A stretch of DNA of 64,000 nucleotides, taken from NCBI GenBank assembly GCA_009760855.2, contig WPIO01000034.1, positions 60,001 through 124,000 on the forward strand. The letters run 5' to 3'. The stretch's first letter is position 1. Each line of letters opens with the position of its first letter. Shown piece by piece: positions 1 through 56,559 of the stretch. A model generated the notes under the pieces. That model saw nothing but the letters and a program-made list of their open reading frames with translations. It ran no database searches and had not been told where the DNA came from. Both the position numbers and the translations under genes were made by a program. This DNA comes from Cristatella mucedo. Taxonomy: Eukaryota; Bryozoa; Phylactolaemata; Cristatellidae.

Positions 1-391
1 GAGATGCTTTCGCATTTCAAACTGAGCTGCTATTTCATGAAATCGTTGTTGTGCGTTCCGGCGACAAATAGATTCAATGTCATTTCGGCTGCTCTAAGAG
101 TTGGAAATCCTTGTTCACCTTTTGGTTACCCAAGTCCAGATTATGTTGAGCAGGCAATTGACAGTAAGTCCGTAACCTTCTTAGATCATTCATAATAGAC
201 TCCTCTTTGTTTGCCAAGGCTAGTGCTGCAGGGCTGCCACTCTCGTAATATCGGTTTATAGCAGTAATTTTAGTATTTTTCCGTAAAGAGATTGACCTTC
301 GGTTAGTCTATTCTCGTTAAATGGTTCGGAAACTACCCTCTCAACTGGGAAATTTATTGACTATACAGATGAGAGAAATATGTGATATCAG

Positions 392-560
392 TTACACCAG
401 GTACCTCGGTTGCTTTTTACGACCTCGGTCCCAAGGTCATGGGTTTGTATCCTACGGTGGGCGATTTTTTCTAGCCAGTGCAAGCAGTGGTGACAGCCGT
501 CGAGGCTTTTCTGTTGCTATGCAAAAAAAAAGCTGCTAACCCAGTTAGTATTTTTTTTAT
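392..560 (+). mobile_element. SINE family B copy
   Basis: tRNA-like head with the B-box-like GGTCATGGGTTTGTATCC. It is followed by the family body (GGGCGAT..., CAAGCAGTGGTGACAGCCGT) and the tail TTTCTGTTGCTATGCAAA...GCTAACCCAGTTAGTATTTTTT. The same unit recurs at 25.4, 39.1 and 47.5 kb. Confidence 0.7.
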
Positions 561-784
561 TTCTGATTCCATCGTGCGGTACCCGAAAGCCTCAAAACTT
601 GTTTAGCCAGTCGGATTCTAAGCAAGTTGAGAAGTTTGCTTAGCATTGCATTTATTAATTTCCTAAGAAACCCTGAGCACCCTAAGCGTCGAGTATTTTC
701 TTTTAGTTCGTAATGTCTATCGAACTGAGTGACATAATATAACTCAATTGATCGCGAGCCTCTTGGCAACATAACTTTTTGCAT

Positions 785-905
785 TTCACACAATGCATTC
801 GTGGCTCACAACCCGAGTCGTGGGTTTGAGACCTCAAGAGGGCAATCCTTAATTGCTTACCACTACTGGTAGCGATAGCCGCAGCTGCTCTTCGGCTGAT
901 ATGTA
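785..905 (+). mobile_element. SINE family B fragment
   Basis: CGTGGCTCACA...GTCGTGGGTTTGAGACCTC, then the CACTACTGGTAGCGATAGCCG body and a decayed GCTCTTC...CGGCTGAT tail. Truncated at the 3' side. Confidence 0.55.
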
Positions 906-3900
906 TGAAATGTGGCAGTATAATTTACCTGACATGGACTTTCACTCAAGCAGCTTCATGAATTTAAGAAAAATGGCTTATTTCGTCTTTTCCCCTAAAG
1001 GACACTCGACAGACGTAAGGAGCATCCGATAAGCCGAATGTGTTAAGCTCACTAAACTGTATCTACAGAACATTCGAAATTCACGTGGCCTCATAAAAGC
1101 ACCAAACTTTCCAACGAAAAATGAACTGCCTAAGACAAAAGGCGATTTAAGGCAGACTCGGCAAAAAACCTATAGCAGCTAACGCTCAGCACTTACACTC
1201 ACCACATATTGCCAGAAAGACAACTACGAGCAATGCACGCCTGGCAGATCTGCAGTCAAACTTGCATCACGTTAGACAAATAGATATCCCACTGCTCGGG
1301 TCTGCTCGTAGACCTGCTTACACCATTCATTGCATAAGCAGTACCCAGTCTAAAATCAGCAGCGAAGCTCAAAGTTCATACTCTTGTGTATTGCAGACTT
1401 TCCTTCATCGATAATATGCATGAGATGTAATCCCCCAAAGTTGTACATGCGAGCCTCATTTCAAAGAGCTGTTGAATTCAAAGCTTGCCGCAGTCAGGTT
1501 GAAAAGTAAAAACGGCTAATATGGTAGTGTTTGTTCCTACAGCAATGTCAGATCTGCTATGAACACACTGCTCATAGAAAGCCATTTACGATGGTCGCTA
1601 AATAAAAACGTGTTTAGGTATCTTTTCCTATTAAAGTTTCTCTTTAATACGGAAGTACAAAACCTTAGGACCTAAACGAAAAATTTCCAACCCAGGGATT
1701 ACTAAATCTAACCAGTAAACCATAAGCAGTAAACACCAAAACCTACAATCATTAATACAAAACTCAAAATCATAAAACCTAAGCTAAAAAATAAATAAAA
1801 CGTGTTTATTTAACATAAAAATAAACATAAGCTGGCGACCATTTTTAATGGGCCTGCTACGAGCACTTTGTCCATGGTAGATCTGACATTGCCCAAGTAA
1901 CAAACGATGGCCATTGGCTGATGAACCTAACTACCGTTTACACAGACGACGGAAACGGACGAAACAGACAACGGAATGACATTTATTCCGGTAGTCTGCA
2001 ATTTTTGGTGTGCTGAGTTTTGCCGAGTTGGTTAACCTGAACCCACGGTCACAAGTTTAAACTTCTAGGGTCAAGCTCTCAATTTGGTAACATAAACAGT
2101 CGTTGCATTCACAGACCTATGAACAGACATAATTTTCTCTTACCACTGCATGAGATTGTTGTTCAGTCGCTTAACTCAAATTTGCACCTAAACGCTTGTC
2201 ATCCTACGATGAATGCAGTAGAATTGATCTTAATATGAAGCACAATAAGTGTTTACAGTAAGGTAATGATAACAATACAGGTATAGCTGCAGTCAGTCTA
2301 AGTTTGGCGATTTCGTTTTAACTAAAAAGCAAGCTAACATAGTAGCCTGGTTCCTTAAGTTACGTTGTCTTCCCTCAGCACAAATGCCTTGCAGACCAGC
2401 AGTGGCCCAGATTCAAGCTAAGACCGTTAGGATTATATTTGCCTAGCGTTGCCTGCACAGCCTAAAAAATGCTGTCCTTACAATTTGCAGATTGTGCTCG
2501 AAACAGACAAGAAGCCCATCATTCATTGTTCTATGAAGTCGACCACGGAACTAAATCGCACTTCTATGCACTGTGACGTTATTATCACCGATTGCACTAA
2601 TTAGTGCCTATGCAAAGTTCCTAATGAGAGATTTGGCAACGTTGGGCGGCCAATTACCTAGAATCTTCATTGACATTCACTTATAACCGACAACTTATCA
2701 GATTCTGATTGAGCAGATGGTGCATACAAGTGCCAGCCACAAAACACATTGGAGTGTAGATATGGATGTAGGCAATTTATATGTATAAATCCTGCCTACT
2801 TGCAGCTAAAAAAAACTGATGCCGTAACGGCTGTTGTCGTTCACTTCTTGCAAGCATGGTTTGACTGCAAAACAATGTTGGTCACTGGCAAGCACTAATG
2901 AAACATATGACTCTCGCCCTCCAAAATCGACGTCTGAGCTCACGGGTGCCGAGTTGGTCAAGAGTGCAGCCACCTGTCCAAAGTCTCCTGGCTAGCCTTG
3001 GCCGGTGGCCTACTCGACCCGACCTCTTCTTTTAGCCTGCAAAGTAAATGTCGGTTTTAAAAATGGCAAAACGTCAAAGTAAAAGCGCAACATAACAACC
3101 GGTCTCGCTCTGTGAGCTGGCTATAAGCCGGCAATTGGCAATTGCAGTACTTGAGAGTAAAAATGCAGTCGGATGCGAAAGTCAAAGGGCGAGCAACAGG
3201 ACAGGAAATGCCACCGCCGTAAGGAGTGCCGTCGTGTGACCATCATCAATTGCCCCATGATAACATGACCCGTCAGCATGGCCTTCGCATTTCCGACAGG
3301 AGGCCATTGAAAAAGTATAATTACAGACAGCTTAGTTGTATTTGGAACTTGCACTGGTTAAATAAACACAAGCAAAGATGTGTGCGCGTGTGTGCGAGCG
3401 TGCAAATGCATTAACTAAAACAATGTTTTAAAAGCAGTTGCATAACAGTCGAATTCCCAGCTGCAATGTGGCTGATTTTTGAGGATATCGACACTATTGT
3501 GGCACATCTGGACGATGGGCCTGCACAAGCTGAACTGTTGGTGACCCGAGTGCCCATTGGTTGCTTATTGGTCAAGGGTACAAGTTGGCAACGAGACCAC
3601 CATTGCTGGCACGTGCCAGAGCTCGTGCATTGACATGTAGAAGCCAACCAGCTATCCAGCTTGACGTGGCCACCTTGATGAGGTGTGCTGATTTCTTGGA
3701 TCAGAGCGACCAGTAATTTCGTGCTGAACCACTAGTCCTTGGGCTTGCTCTCGCGAGGCTCATAGTGGAACTGCTAGATTAACTACAGATTCTCTAAGCA
3801 AAACTAGTAGGATCACTCCACCATCCTTCCAGCCACATAGACTACGGCAGGCGTGACCATTACCGGATACGCATAGGGTCAGAGCACACGGAAACTCGAC

Positions 3901-4350
3901 TGCTGAGTGCTAGGCTGCCACTGCCTAGGCTACAGTGGACTACCTACACCTGCCATCCATAAAAAGCTAACAAGGCTGAGGGATGTTTTCTCCTATGCTT
4001 GTCTAATTAGACCATTAGAAAGCCTAATATTGTAACAAAAGCATTACTGCAGCAAAGGCAACGTCATCTCTGCATCGTCTCTGTGAAAGAGCCCGATCGC
4101 ATGCTGTAACCAGGTGGCCAAGTTGCAATATTTAGACAAAAATTTGGGGGACGACCCAGGCACTCAGGACCCAGGCAAGGTCCGTGATCAGTCGGTCGGC
4201 TATCCTCAGTCGGCTCTCAACAGTGACCCCAGAAAAACAGTACCAGATCGACATGCAGTCACGGGTCTGCATAATGGATAGTAGGCCCCAGTTACCTGTG
4301 AATTTCGAGGAAAGCTTGAAACCAGCTGCAGCTATAATGCATCCCACACA
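906..4350. other. No gene recognised
   Basis: All frames are densely stopped; the longest frames are below 80 codons with no recognisable domain. A G-poor, A/C-rich stretch lies at 1660-1800. A possible old SINE head (GGTCACAAGTTTAAACTTC) is at 2060, too weak to call. Confidence 0.6.
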
Positions 4351-5095
4351 ATGAATAATAATAATAATAATAATAATAATGTACTTGATAAAGCGCCCTC
4401 GGAGAACTCAATCTCTTTCTAGGCGCTTTACATTTGCTGCAAAAGGAAATGCAATTGAATGGTAAGTAAAATCATGCTTGAAAAACAAACAAAATAAATA
4501 ACATGGTTAGGGGTGACATGCACAGGGTCAGCATGCAAATGTGGTTAGTGGCAGCATGCACAGTGTCAGCACGCATAAGCACGTGAAGGACGAATCACAG
4601 GGACCCACTAAATGCTGTCCTAAATAGGTGTGTTCTTTAAGTTCCTTTTAAACGTGGTCAGGTCAGGGGATGTTCTGACGCAGGTCGGGAGGGAGTTCCA
4701 GGCTTTGGGAGCATACGAACTAAATGCACGGTCTCCAGAGGATTTATAGTTTGTACGAGGTATTTCTAGACTGTTGGATTCCGAAAAGCGGGTGGTACGA
4801 TGCCTGGCCTGATGGGGGAGTATGTCGGAGAGATAAGCTGGAGCAATAGAATGAAGGGACCTAAAAGTGAGCGACAAAACCTTGAAGTCAATCCGTTGCT
4901 TGACTGGTAGCCAGTGCAGGTCGGCGAGGAGTGGAGTAATGTGGCAACTGCGTCGCTCATGACAGACAAGCCTAGCTGCAGAGTTTTGCACCAGCTGCAA
5001 TCGCCTGATCGCACATGCTGGTAGGCCAGTAAGCAGTAATTTGCAGAAGTCGAGACGAGATGTCACGAATGCATGGGTAATGAACCATTAGTCTG
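4351..5095 (-). mobile_element. LINE family A, 3' part with reverse transcriptase C-terminus
   Basis: A minus-strand non-LTR retrotransposon fragment of CR1/L2/Rex type. An uninterrupted 148-codon frame (4620-5066) encodes the C-terminal region of the polymerase: TSRLDFCKLLLTGLPACAIR, LQLVQNSAARLVC, LHWLPVKQRIDFK and SYAPKAWNSLPTCVRTSPDL. Downstream is a conserved 3' UTR ending in the hairpin AAAGCGCC...GGGCGCTTT and an (ATT)n tail at 4351-4380. The best-preserved coding copy of this family in the window; 5'-truncated. Confidence 0.88.
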
Positions 5096-6112
5096 AAGAA
5101 AAAGTCTCTCAGTCACTAGCTTAGAATGTTCAAGGCAAGCGATTCGTCACTTCGGTTCGGCCACATATTTGAGCAGTAAAAACTGGAAGGACCAGCAAGC
5201 ATGCAGTGGATGAGATTGTTTTAATGGCCGCCCACCCCCACATGCACACTCGCCAAGACTTTCCCGGCTATTGGGCCAAGTTAGTGAGTTAATATACGCC
5301 GGTGAGTGTAACTGTCCGTATATGTATAAGAGTGAGTTCAATTCGCAATAATGTTTACTACCATTTTGTTGATACTCCCAGCAGTGGCGTGGCTGCCACA
5401 CACAGAGCTTGGACGAGGTCGTTTGATTGACAAGATAGGTAGGGGCACATCGACGAACCACCCCTCGGGCAACAACACTGGCAGCACAGGATAGCAGACA
5501 AGCATCTCCACTCAAATCATGGACAGCACACGCCCACTCGATCCAAGCAGGCTCCTGCTCTGAGGTGACTCGACCGTGGACTCCTTTGGCAACGACTAGT
5601 GCACGACCCGAAAACAGACGAAGCGAAGGACAGTGAATAAATAGAGTACAAAGTGCCAGATCGAGCAAGCGCACAGAGCTGCCAGCTGCAGCTACAGGCT
5701 GCAGAGGCCAGCAAGCGATACGGCGGAGAATAGGCGCCTATAGAGACTGGGCGTCGCTAGAGGGCGCCACGGCGGCAGTGAGCAGCAAACCACTTGCCCG
5801 TGCACTGCTGTGCCTCTCGTCAGGTGCGTGTGACGCTGCTGCTCTCTTGGAAGTAGAGGCACTAAAACGACATTGCGAGGAGTTGAACTCAGCTACGGCC
5901 ACAACCCGGCCCGAATAAAACTGCACCCACTTCACTGCGAGTGTATTACTGACCGCCGTCCAGTATAATGGCACGATCCGACGGCCAAAATCAGAATCAC
6001 GGAGAGGTGAGGAGGGGCCTGCCACAGGTTCAACTTGCTCACTACTCCTCGGTCATCTGGTGAGCCGCTGCTCTGCCCTTCGACCTCGCCCGCTCAATGC
6101 GGACACTTCACA
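5096..6112. other. No gene recognised
   Basis: Moderately GC-rich DNA. Open frames of 175 codons (5147-5674) and 95 codons (5738-6025) on the minus strand have no recognisable domain and no splice-supported partner. They may be decayed mobile DNA. Confidence 0.5.
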
Positions 6113-6272
6113 AATGAATTTAATTATCATTTTTATATTTATTAAAGTGCTCTAAGAGAACTTAATCTCGATTCAGGCGCTTCAAATATGCCGAAGGGCT
6201 CGACCCCACGACCTTGGCCAAACCTCCTTGGTCGGGGCAAGCACCTTAACCACTGGGCCAAACCAGTAGGCA
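6113..6272 (-). mobile_element. SINE family A copy
   Basis: Read on the minus strand: a tRNA-like head (TGGTTAAGGTGCTTGCCCCG, B box GTCGTGGGGTCGAGCCC) followed by GAAGCGCCTGAATCGAGATTAAGTTCTC...AGAGCACTTTAATA. The tail has the same hairpin as the LINE family A 3' end. Confidence 0.75.
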
Positions 6273-6404
6273 CTTTATACGACCGTTTAGCAGCCTAAGC
6301 CTGACCAACTGCTAGAAGCCTGGCCCACTTCAGCAGGCGAGAGGGCTGGGGACACACATGCTCAGCGTGGCACCTCAGGCCGCCTGCTCTGCGGCAGGTT
6401 TCAC

Positions 6405-6890
6405 GCCTGAAGTTGGTTTTGTCGTCATTCAGTTCAAAAAACTTTGCCGCCATTCAAGTGCAGATGTCATCACTACATGTAGCAAGGGAGTTAAGAGAAC
6501 TCCACATTCTCGAAGGCTGCGAGTGATCAAAGCAAATGTACAACTGCGTGTCATCTGCATATATAAAGTGTGAAAAGAAGCAGACCGAGCACATAGCCTT
6601 GAGATACCCCATACTTAAAGTGGTTGCTTGGATGATCTTTGCCACTTCACATCAATATTCTGCAGTCGCCCACTGAGAGAGAGAGAGAAGACAAGAACCA
6701 TTGCAGTGCCGTTCCAAGTGATGCCCAGGCAAGATTCAAGACGCTCAAGAAGGACTTCGTGATCAATAGTATCAAATGCTGCCGAAACATCAAGCAAGAC
6801 AAGCACAGAGAGACTTTGCTCAAGTCTGCATTTATGATTGTGCACCATCCTCGCCTTCTTTAGTAGTGCAAAAACAGGCAACCTGACCCG
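6405..6890 (-). mobile_element. LINE reverse transcriptase fragment
   Basis: Minus-strand frames encode VLVLLDVSAAFDTIDHEVLL (RT block with the first catalytic Asp), then YADDTQLYICFDHSQ (catalytic YADD box) and KFFELNDDKTNF. Internal deletions and frameshifts separate the blocks, so it is a dead copy. Confidence 0.82.
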
Positions 6891-7029
6891 AGTAGTACCT
6901 TGATCAACGGTTGGCTTCAGAAGTTACCATTTCTGAAGGATACTATTTTGGATGACAAGTCTGTGGTGAAGTGAGAAGAAAAATTTATCAGTTGCACATT
7001 TTTTCCAAAAAGTCGCATACAAATCGACT

Positions 7030-7150
7030 AAGAAATTATCTAGTTCTCTGGGCGCACATCGCAAATGTATTATCACTATTATTCAGCAAATGTATGGAGC
7101 CTAGATAGAGATTCTCTGAGGGCGCTGTAGCAGATGTATTATTATTATCA
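7030..7150 (+). mobile_element. Two LINE/SINE 3'-tail remnants
   Basis: AAATTATCTAGTTCTCTGGGCGCA...ATTATCACTATTATT and then GATAGAGATTCTCTGAGGGCGCTGTAGCAGATGTATTATTATTATC. Both are decayed copies of the family A 3' hairpin plus ATT tail. Confidence 0.6.
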
Positions 7151-7331
7151 TTTTAATTATCCCCATCTTAACAACCGTGTCAGGCATATTCTCAGCAATT
7201 ATCAAGGGTTTAAAAGATACTAATTCAAGCATGTAGGTTATAGAGGCCTGACAAGGTTCAAAATGATGCAAGAAATTGATGACACGGCAGAAGAACTCAC
7301 TTATCGGCACCGTCAACTAAACCACGAATTG

Positions 7332-7334
<3 letters not shown>

Positions 7335-7367
<33 letters not shown>
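7335..7367. repeat. (CT)n microsatellite
   Basis: An uninterrupted run of about 16 CT units. Confidence 0.95.
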
Positions 7368-7370
<3 letters not shown>

Positions 7371-7607
7371 CGCATGAACTAAGTGCACTACCTCCGCATC
7401 ACATCAATGGAAATTTTTAATACACGTAAATAACCACGGTTTCTGCATCTCCCTCGGGTGTTACCAAGACTTCTGTTAAGGCAGCCTTGATGTTTGATAG
7501 CTCTATTTCTCTCTTCTGAATTGAAAGAAACGTGAATGAAATGAAACTGTGGATGAGAGGACCTATGGAATGAGTAGCTGCAGGGCTGGAAGGGACAATG
7601 ATCGACT

Positions 7608-7639
7608 ACTTTAGCCTAGCTTGCAAGCTAGGCTAAAGT
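7608..7639. repeat. 32-bp perfect palindrome
   Basis: ACTTTAGCCTAGCTTG joined directly to its exact reverse complement, with no spacer. No surrounding element explains it. Confidence 0.9.
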
Positions 7640-8014
7640 TTGAAATGCCCTATTTCGATGTCACGTGCACCCACCCACCAATCAGATGTATATGCCAAAA
7701 TAATTTAGGATTGTGAGGTGGAGGGAGTTATGGAGTAATAACTGATATGGCTCAAAGGTTCGAGGCATTGTCCACTGGAGGGTCGCTAGCCCAGGTCACT
7801 GGCACTGAGTGCTGCTCCCATACAGCAAAGCCATAAGCCAGGCAGCAGATGCGCTATACTCATGCAGCCCCTCCCCTCATCTTAGCCAAGACTGGGTATG
7901 GGAGCCAAGACTGGGTAAAGGTTCGAGACCTGCAAACAGGGCAAAAAACCTTTACTGCCCAATGCTTTTATGCTGCTACATAAATAAAAGGGCAAACCTG
8001 TACTGCCCAATGTT

Positions 8015-8140
8015 CTTCTTTTGTAGCAAAGGTAAAGTGCCTTGCAAGAGATTGAGTTCTCTGAGGGCTCTACATCAAAGGCATTATTATTAACGCTTTT
8101 CTGCGCCTACATAAATGAGGCTGCTGAATCAGCTGACAAT
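8015..8140 (+). mobile_element. LINE A 3' tail followed by SINE B 3' tail
   Basis: GGTAAAGTGCCTTGCAAGAGATTGAGTTCTCTGAGGG...CATTATTATT is a LINE A end (8033-8092). It is followed directly by ATAAATGAGGCTGCTGAATCAGCTG, the SINE B 3' end. Confidence 0.65.
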
Positions 8141-9404
8141 GTTTGCATGCTGCTATCGGCTGGCGCCAGCAACCGATGCTTGTCAAATCACATGTGCGAC
8201 ATGTACTACACTTCTGATCGAGGCACAGAAAATAGCAACCAAATGCTGTGTCAAGAACGACCGGCCACTGGTTTTGCTCACTAGTCGATTCCACGGTAAG
8301 ACAAGAAGGAGACGGAGGCGGGAAGCAAAGTCTCACAGGGAAGTATGAGCGAGGGCGAATGGGCAGGGTGAGCTACCAACTGCAGCAGACACATGATTAG
8401 CTGCTTCTAACAGTGTTCCTAGAAGTGGTCAGTGTAGGTAGCCTCTTCAAGCACGAGCGAGGCAAATTGATGCTAAACTCTCTTCTCGACAGAATGGCAG
8501 GCCGAGCCCGCTGGGAAGGAGGAAAGCCAACCGGTGGCCCACCCAGTGGGACCGGCAATGTTGGTGAGTCTGAGGAATCGTTCAGAGATACAAGACCTGC
8601 ACTCGGCAGCAAGCTAGGCTGACGCCTGCCTCAATCAGACTGGCATAAATGTGCTAGGAATCAGCAGCACTGCAGACTGCTCCAAATTTGGATGAAGGAC
8701 TGATAGACAAGAGCCTAGCGCATTGGGACCGAGAGCGAACAAAGCAAATGCGAGCGAATAACATCCACATTTACAAACGTCTTCAATGGCTGCCCGAAAA
8801 GCAACGATTCTGCAAACAAACGGATCTGATCTGAGAACGAGGCGCGAGCAAAGGAGAAAAACACGAGTGCCTCTGGAGGTGAGCTGCATTAGGCTCTGGG
8901 GCCGGCTGATTCCGTTCCCCTTAGCCCACCGTGGCGGCCAGCAGCACAGAGCGTCTCACTATAGGGCTGCAAGCCACTGGTGGCCGGTGGCAGCCACGAT
9001 GATCAAAGCCGATCACCCAAGCTGATCGCAAGATCGCCATCACTCCAGAGCAAGCATGCACGGGCTGACAGTCAAGCGACCGGCAGCTCCAACTTCTTAT
9101 GCAGGCTCTCCAATCAGCAGGCAAACTGGCAATCTAGAAGAAGTACCCTCTCCCCACCTCTGACGAGAAGCTGCGAACCGATGGCTCGGTCCAAGACGAC
9201 GCGACTGCAAGCAGCATGTGATCAACGATGGCTGCTGCACGCTGCCCAACCCCCCCCCACCACCACCACCACCACCATCACAACTAGAGAGACTGGACGT
9301 TGCCTGGCAACGAAGCACATGCTGCCGAGGAGGCCCGTTCACGGCAGCGCTCGGGCGGCAGCACGCAGCTGCTGCATTGCTGGCGCCACTCTCTCGAGGC
9401 CTAC
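8141..9404. other. Region 3' of PDS5; probable 3' UTR at its right end
   Basis: No protein gene recognised. The stretch just left of 9405 should contain the PDS5 3' UTR. It has a C-run with (CCA)n at about 9249-9277. I see no AATAAA on the minus strand within 1.3 kb, so the polyadenylation site is not located. Confidence 0.4.
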
Positions 9405-54159
<44,755 letters not shown>

Positions 54160-54734
54160 CTTCTCTACGGATGTACTGATTCGTTCACTCAGTTCAGGGG
54201 CAGTGTGCTGAAACAACGATGTCCATAACCCAAATACATTCCCGTGTCATGGCAAGCAGCTACTCCAGTGAAAACTGACTCCATAGTCCTATATCGATCG
54301 ACTGAGAAACAGAAGATGGCCTACATTCACGCGTCCTGCCCAGCAGTAAGTGCCATCAGTTGCTGGCTGGCCAGAAAAGGCAAGCCTTCGGGCACGGAAA
54401 GTTAACGGTCGAACTCCACTGACATGGACAAATCGGACGCCAAGCTGATGCCACACCAAGCTTATGCCACACCAAGCTTGACAGAAAGCAGACAAAGCTC
54501 GATCAGCTGCGATGAGCGCAAGCTTAGTCGATACAGTGTGCAGTGCCGACACCTGCATGCCTGGCCAGTTCGGGGCCCTGCAGTTCAATACCCGGCGGTA
54601 CTGACTGCTCAAGCAAAAGCGGATATCAACGGGCGCACTGCTGCCGACGCCGCGCACGCAGAACTGCGTGTGCGAGGCGCGCGCAAAACGCAGTCGCACG
54701 GGCTACCACGGAGGTGCACAACAATCACACTTAC

Positions 54735-54790
54735 CAGCGGAAGAAGCCATGCAGGATCTAAAATGGCGCGCCCATTGGCGGGTTTCCTGC
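54735..54790 (-). other. pds5: PDS5 5' leader exon (probable first exon)
   Basis: A strong donor (GTAAGTGTG, positions 54734-54726) follows a short GC-rich segment just downstream of CCAAT boxes. The next good acceptor is TTGTTTCAG, ending at 54208, ahead of the first PDS5 coding exon. The transcription start is unknown, so the upstream edge is a guess. The exon contains an ATG at 54750. With the best acceptor that ATG opens a nine-codon upstream ORF rather than the main frame. Confidence 0.5.
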
Positions 54791-54820
54791 CTCCCGGCGC
54801 CGTCACTATCTATTGGTTGC
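54761..54820 (-). promoter_or_regulatory. PDS5 core promoter with two CCAAT boxes
   Basis: On the minus strand, CCAAT boxes lie at 54816-54812 and 54778-54774. They are followed by GGCGCGCCATTTT at 54772-54760, which resembles E2F and YY1 sites found at TATA-less promoters of cell-cycle genes. The flanking DNA from about 54.6 to 55.15 kb is CpG-rich and has no TATA box in the right place. The match to known factor sites is by eye only. Confidence 0.5.
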
Positions 54821-56149
54821 TCTCCCAGAGGCGCTTCCGGTCCGCTGGTGCCTCTCAGTAGGCCGGCCTGGCTTGAGGCCGCTGCCGAGTTAATTAAAAT
54901 TGAGACTGGAAAATCTAGGATATTTCGACCCGGGACACATGGGGAAATTTCGGGCACTGTCGCTCGGCGGCCGTAGGACGCAGCAGCTAAAGGACCAGAG
55001 GGTGGAGGCAGGGGGCAGCACGGCTGCGGCCGCCCCCCCCCCCCCCCGCGAGTCCCAACCCGACCGGCCGGCCCCCTATAGCTCCGCCAGCCCGGCTCCC
55101 AAAGCCAGCTCAGGGTCCCCACTACCGGAAGATTCAGCAGAGTAGCCCCGTCATTTTCTCTAACGCCAGCGGCAGTGTAACTCCGGGCCTCTTCCCTCGA
55201 AGGTGACCCCACGAGCACATGCAGCAACCGGTCAGCGAAACGAACCGCTTAGACAGTCGTGCTCTATTCCGGGGCCAAGGATCGCGTCCATCCAACCGGA
55301 CCTAGTCCGTGTCACGCGATCGTATGTCTCTGCTAGCACCAAACGTTATTTAGTGCTCATTGGGTGGTAAAAAAAATATCATTACTGTCGTTACTGTTGT
55401 CATTAACCGTATGATTGTCACTATTATAACCAGCGTGAGACGGTCCCTTGCTTTACTCCTTACGTTCGGCATCTCTCGAATCATATTTCGCCCCGTGGAG
55501 TCGTTTATCATTTCCGAGACGGATGCAAAATACTGATGAATGATATTCTTCGATGGCACCCTGCCCTATTTACCACGAAAAGACGAACTCGAGGTAAGTG
55601 TAGCGCATAGGAAAGACTACCCTGAATTGCGACGCATGCACGATGTGCAGGCTAAAGTTGCCTAAAATCTTCATCAATTAACTAGAGCTGCTAAAAAAGC
55701 CAGCCAGTGCGCCACCGGGCAGGCGCCCTTTTCGCTGACCGTAATAACTGGCTAAAAAACCTCGGTGTAGTTAACTACCGTTTAAAATGGCGAGTCTCTC
55801 TGCGATGTTTTGAATGCTCTTCCTATTCAGCAGGTCTGCTTGCTATGAGCTCCGGACAGTTACGCCCAAGCTGACTGGGCCGTGTTCTACACAATGGCCG
55901 TTATCCTCAGAGATGGGTCGTATCCTCTGAGACCAAAACTTAGTGAGCTTGTTTGTGGTCAGTCAGCTCTTACATTCATGCTTATTGCTATTGCTGCGAT
56001 AATAGCTGGACTTCGGAAGTAAAAGCGACCACTAAATTTTGTTTTAGCCCTACTTCTATTGCGAATGCCCAAAATGATTGCCCTGCTATACAATGCTGCC
56101 CTTATTATTGTATTCTTATTATTACCAATATTATAATGAGAACATAGCG
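54821..56149. other. Upstream flank of PDS5
   Basis: CpG-rich to about 55.3 kb, including a C-run at 55033. No divergent gene recognised. From 55.35 kb the DNA becomes AT-richer with no supported feature. Confidence 0.55.
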
Positions 56150-56428
56150 CCCGAAGCTGTATTGAGCGTTCCGCTCGGGAAGCGATCGACCTCTAAAGCG
56201 TTGCTCCTTCTCGCTATAGACTCTAGAGAAGAGGCTTGCGGGGCTACTAGACTTCATTCGGCACTCATTATAAACACGGCATCGCGTTCTGTCTCCAAGA
56301 GACGATTCCTCCAGGCTTGCAGCCTGGATTCCACTACCAGTTTCCGTCACAACATCCTCTGACGGACCAAAGTTTGATAATGGATCAAAAACAGGCATTT
56401 TTTCTTGCAGATGTAGCTCCGTCACGAG
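56150..56428 (+). mobile_element. LINE family C 3' coding fragment
   Basis: The plus strand carries CTTGCAGCCTGGATTCCACTACC...TTTCCGTCACAACATCC and GATCAAAAACAGGCATTTTTTCTTGCAG. It parallels the copy at 60.6 kb, where the frame reads AAGNALPVGVTTFPN...LKTGVFSC, the usual LINE C-terminal APRAWNSLP...LKTHLF block. Confidence 0.6.
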
Positions 56429-56461
<33 letters not shown>

Positions 56462-56464
56462 ATG

Positions 56465-56547
<83 letters not shown>
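56429..56547. repeat. (TA)n-(TG)n compound microsatellite
   Basis: About 14 TA units, a short GTGTATGTATATA bridge, then about 39 TG units. Confidence 0.95.
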
Positions 56548-56549
<2 letters not shown>

Positions 56550-56559
56550 ATGCATATGC

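Noticed and set aside
1660-1800. Telomere-like AACCTAA repeats
   Set aside because: Only scattered CCTAA words in an A/C-rich stretch; no regular unit.
4351-4625. Repeated GCATGC/CAGTGTCAGCA motifs as a CRISPR-like or satellite array
   Set aside because: They are part of the LINE A 3' UTR, found unchanged in dispersed copies at 20.8, 45.2, 49.1 and 62.3 kb.
5147-6025. Minus-strand open frames of 175 and 95 codons as a gene
   Set aside because: No domain, no convincing splice signals joining them, and a composition explained by GC-richness; listed only as unassigned DNA.
54703-55227. A 174-codon minus-strand frame upstream of PDS5 as its N-terminus
   Set aside because: It runs through the CCAAT promoter, and with the best acceptor its frame hits a stop in the next exon; the known PDS5 N-terminus is accounted for by exon 1.
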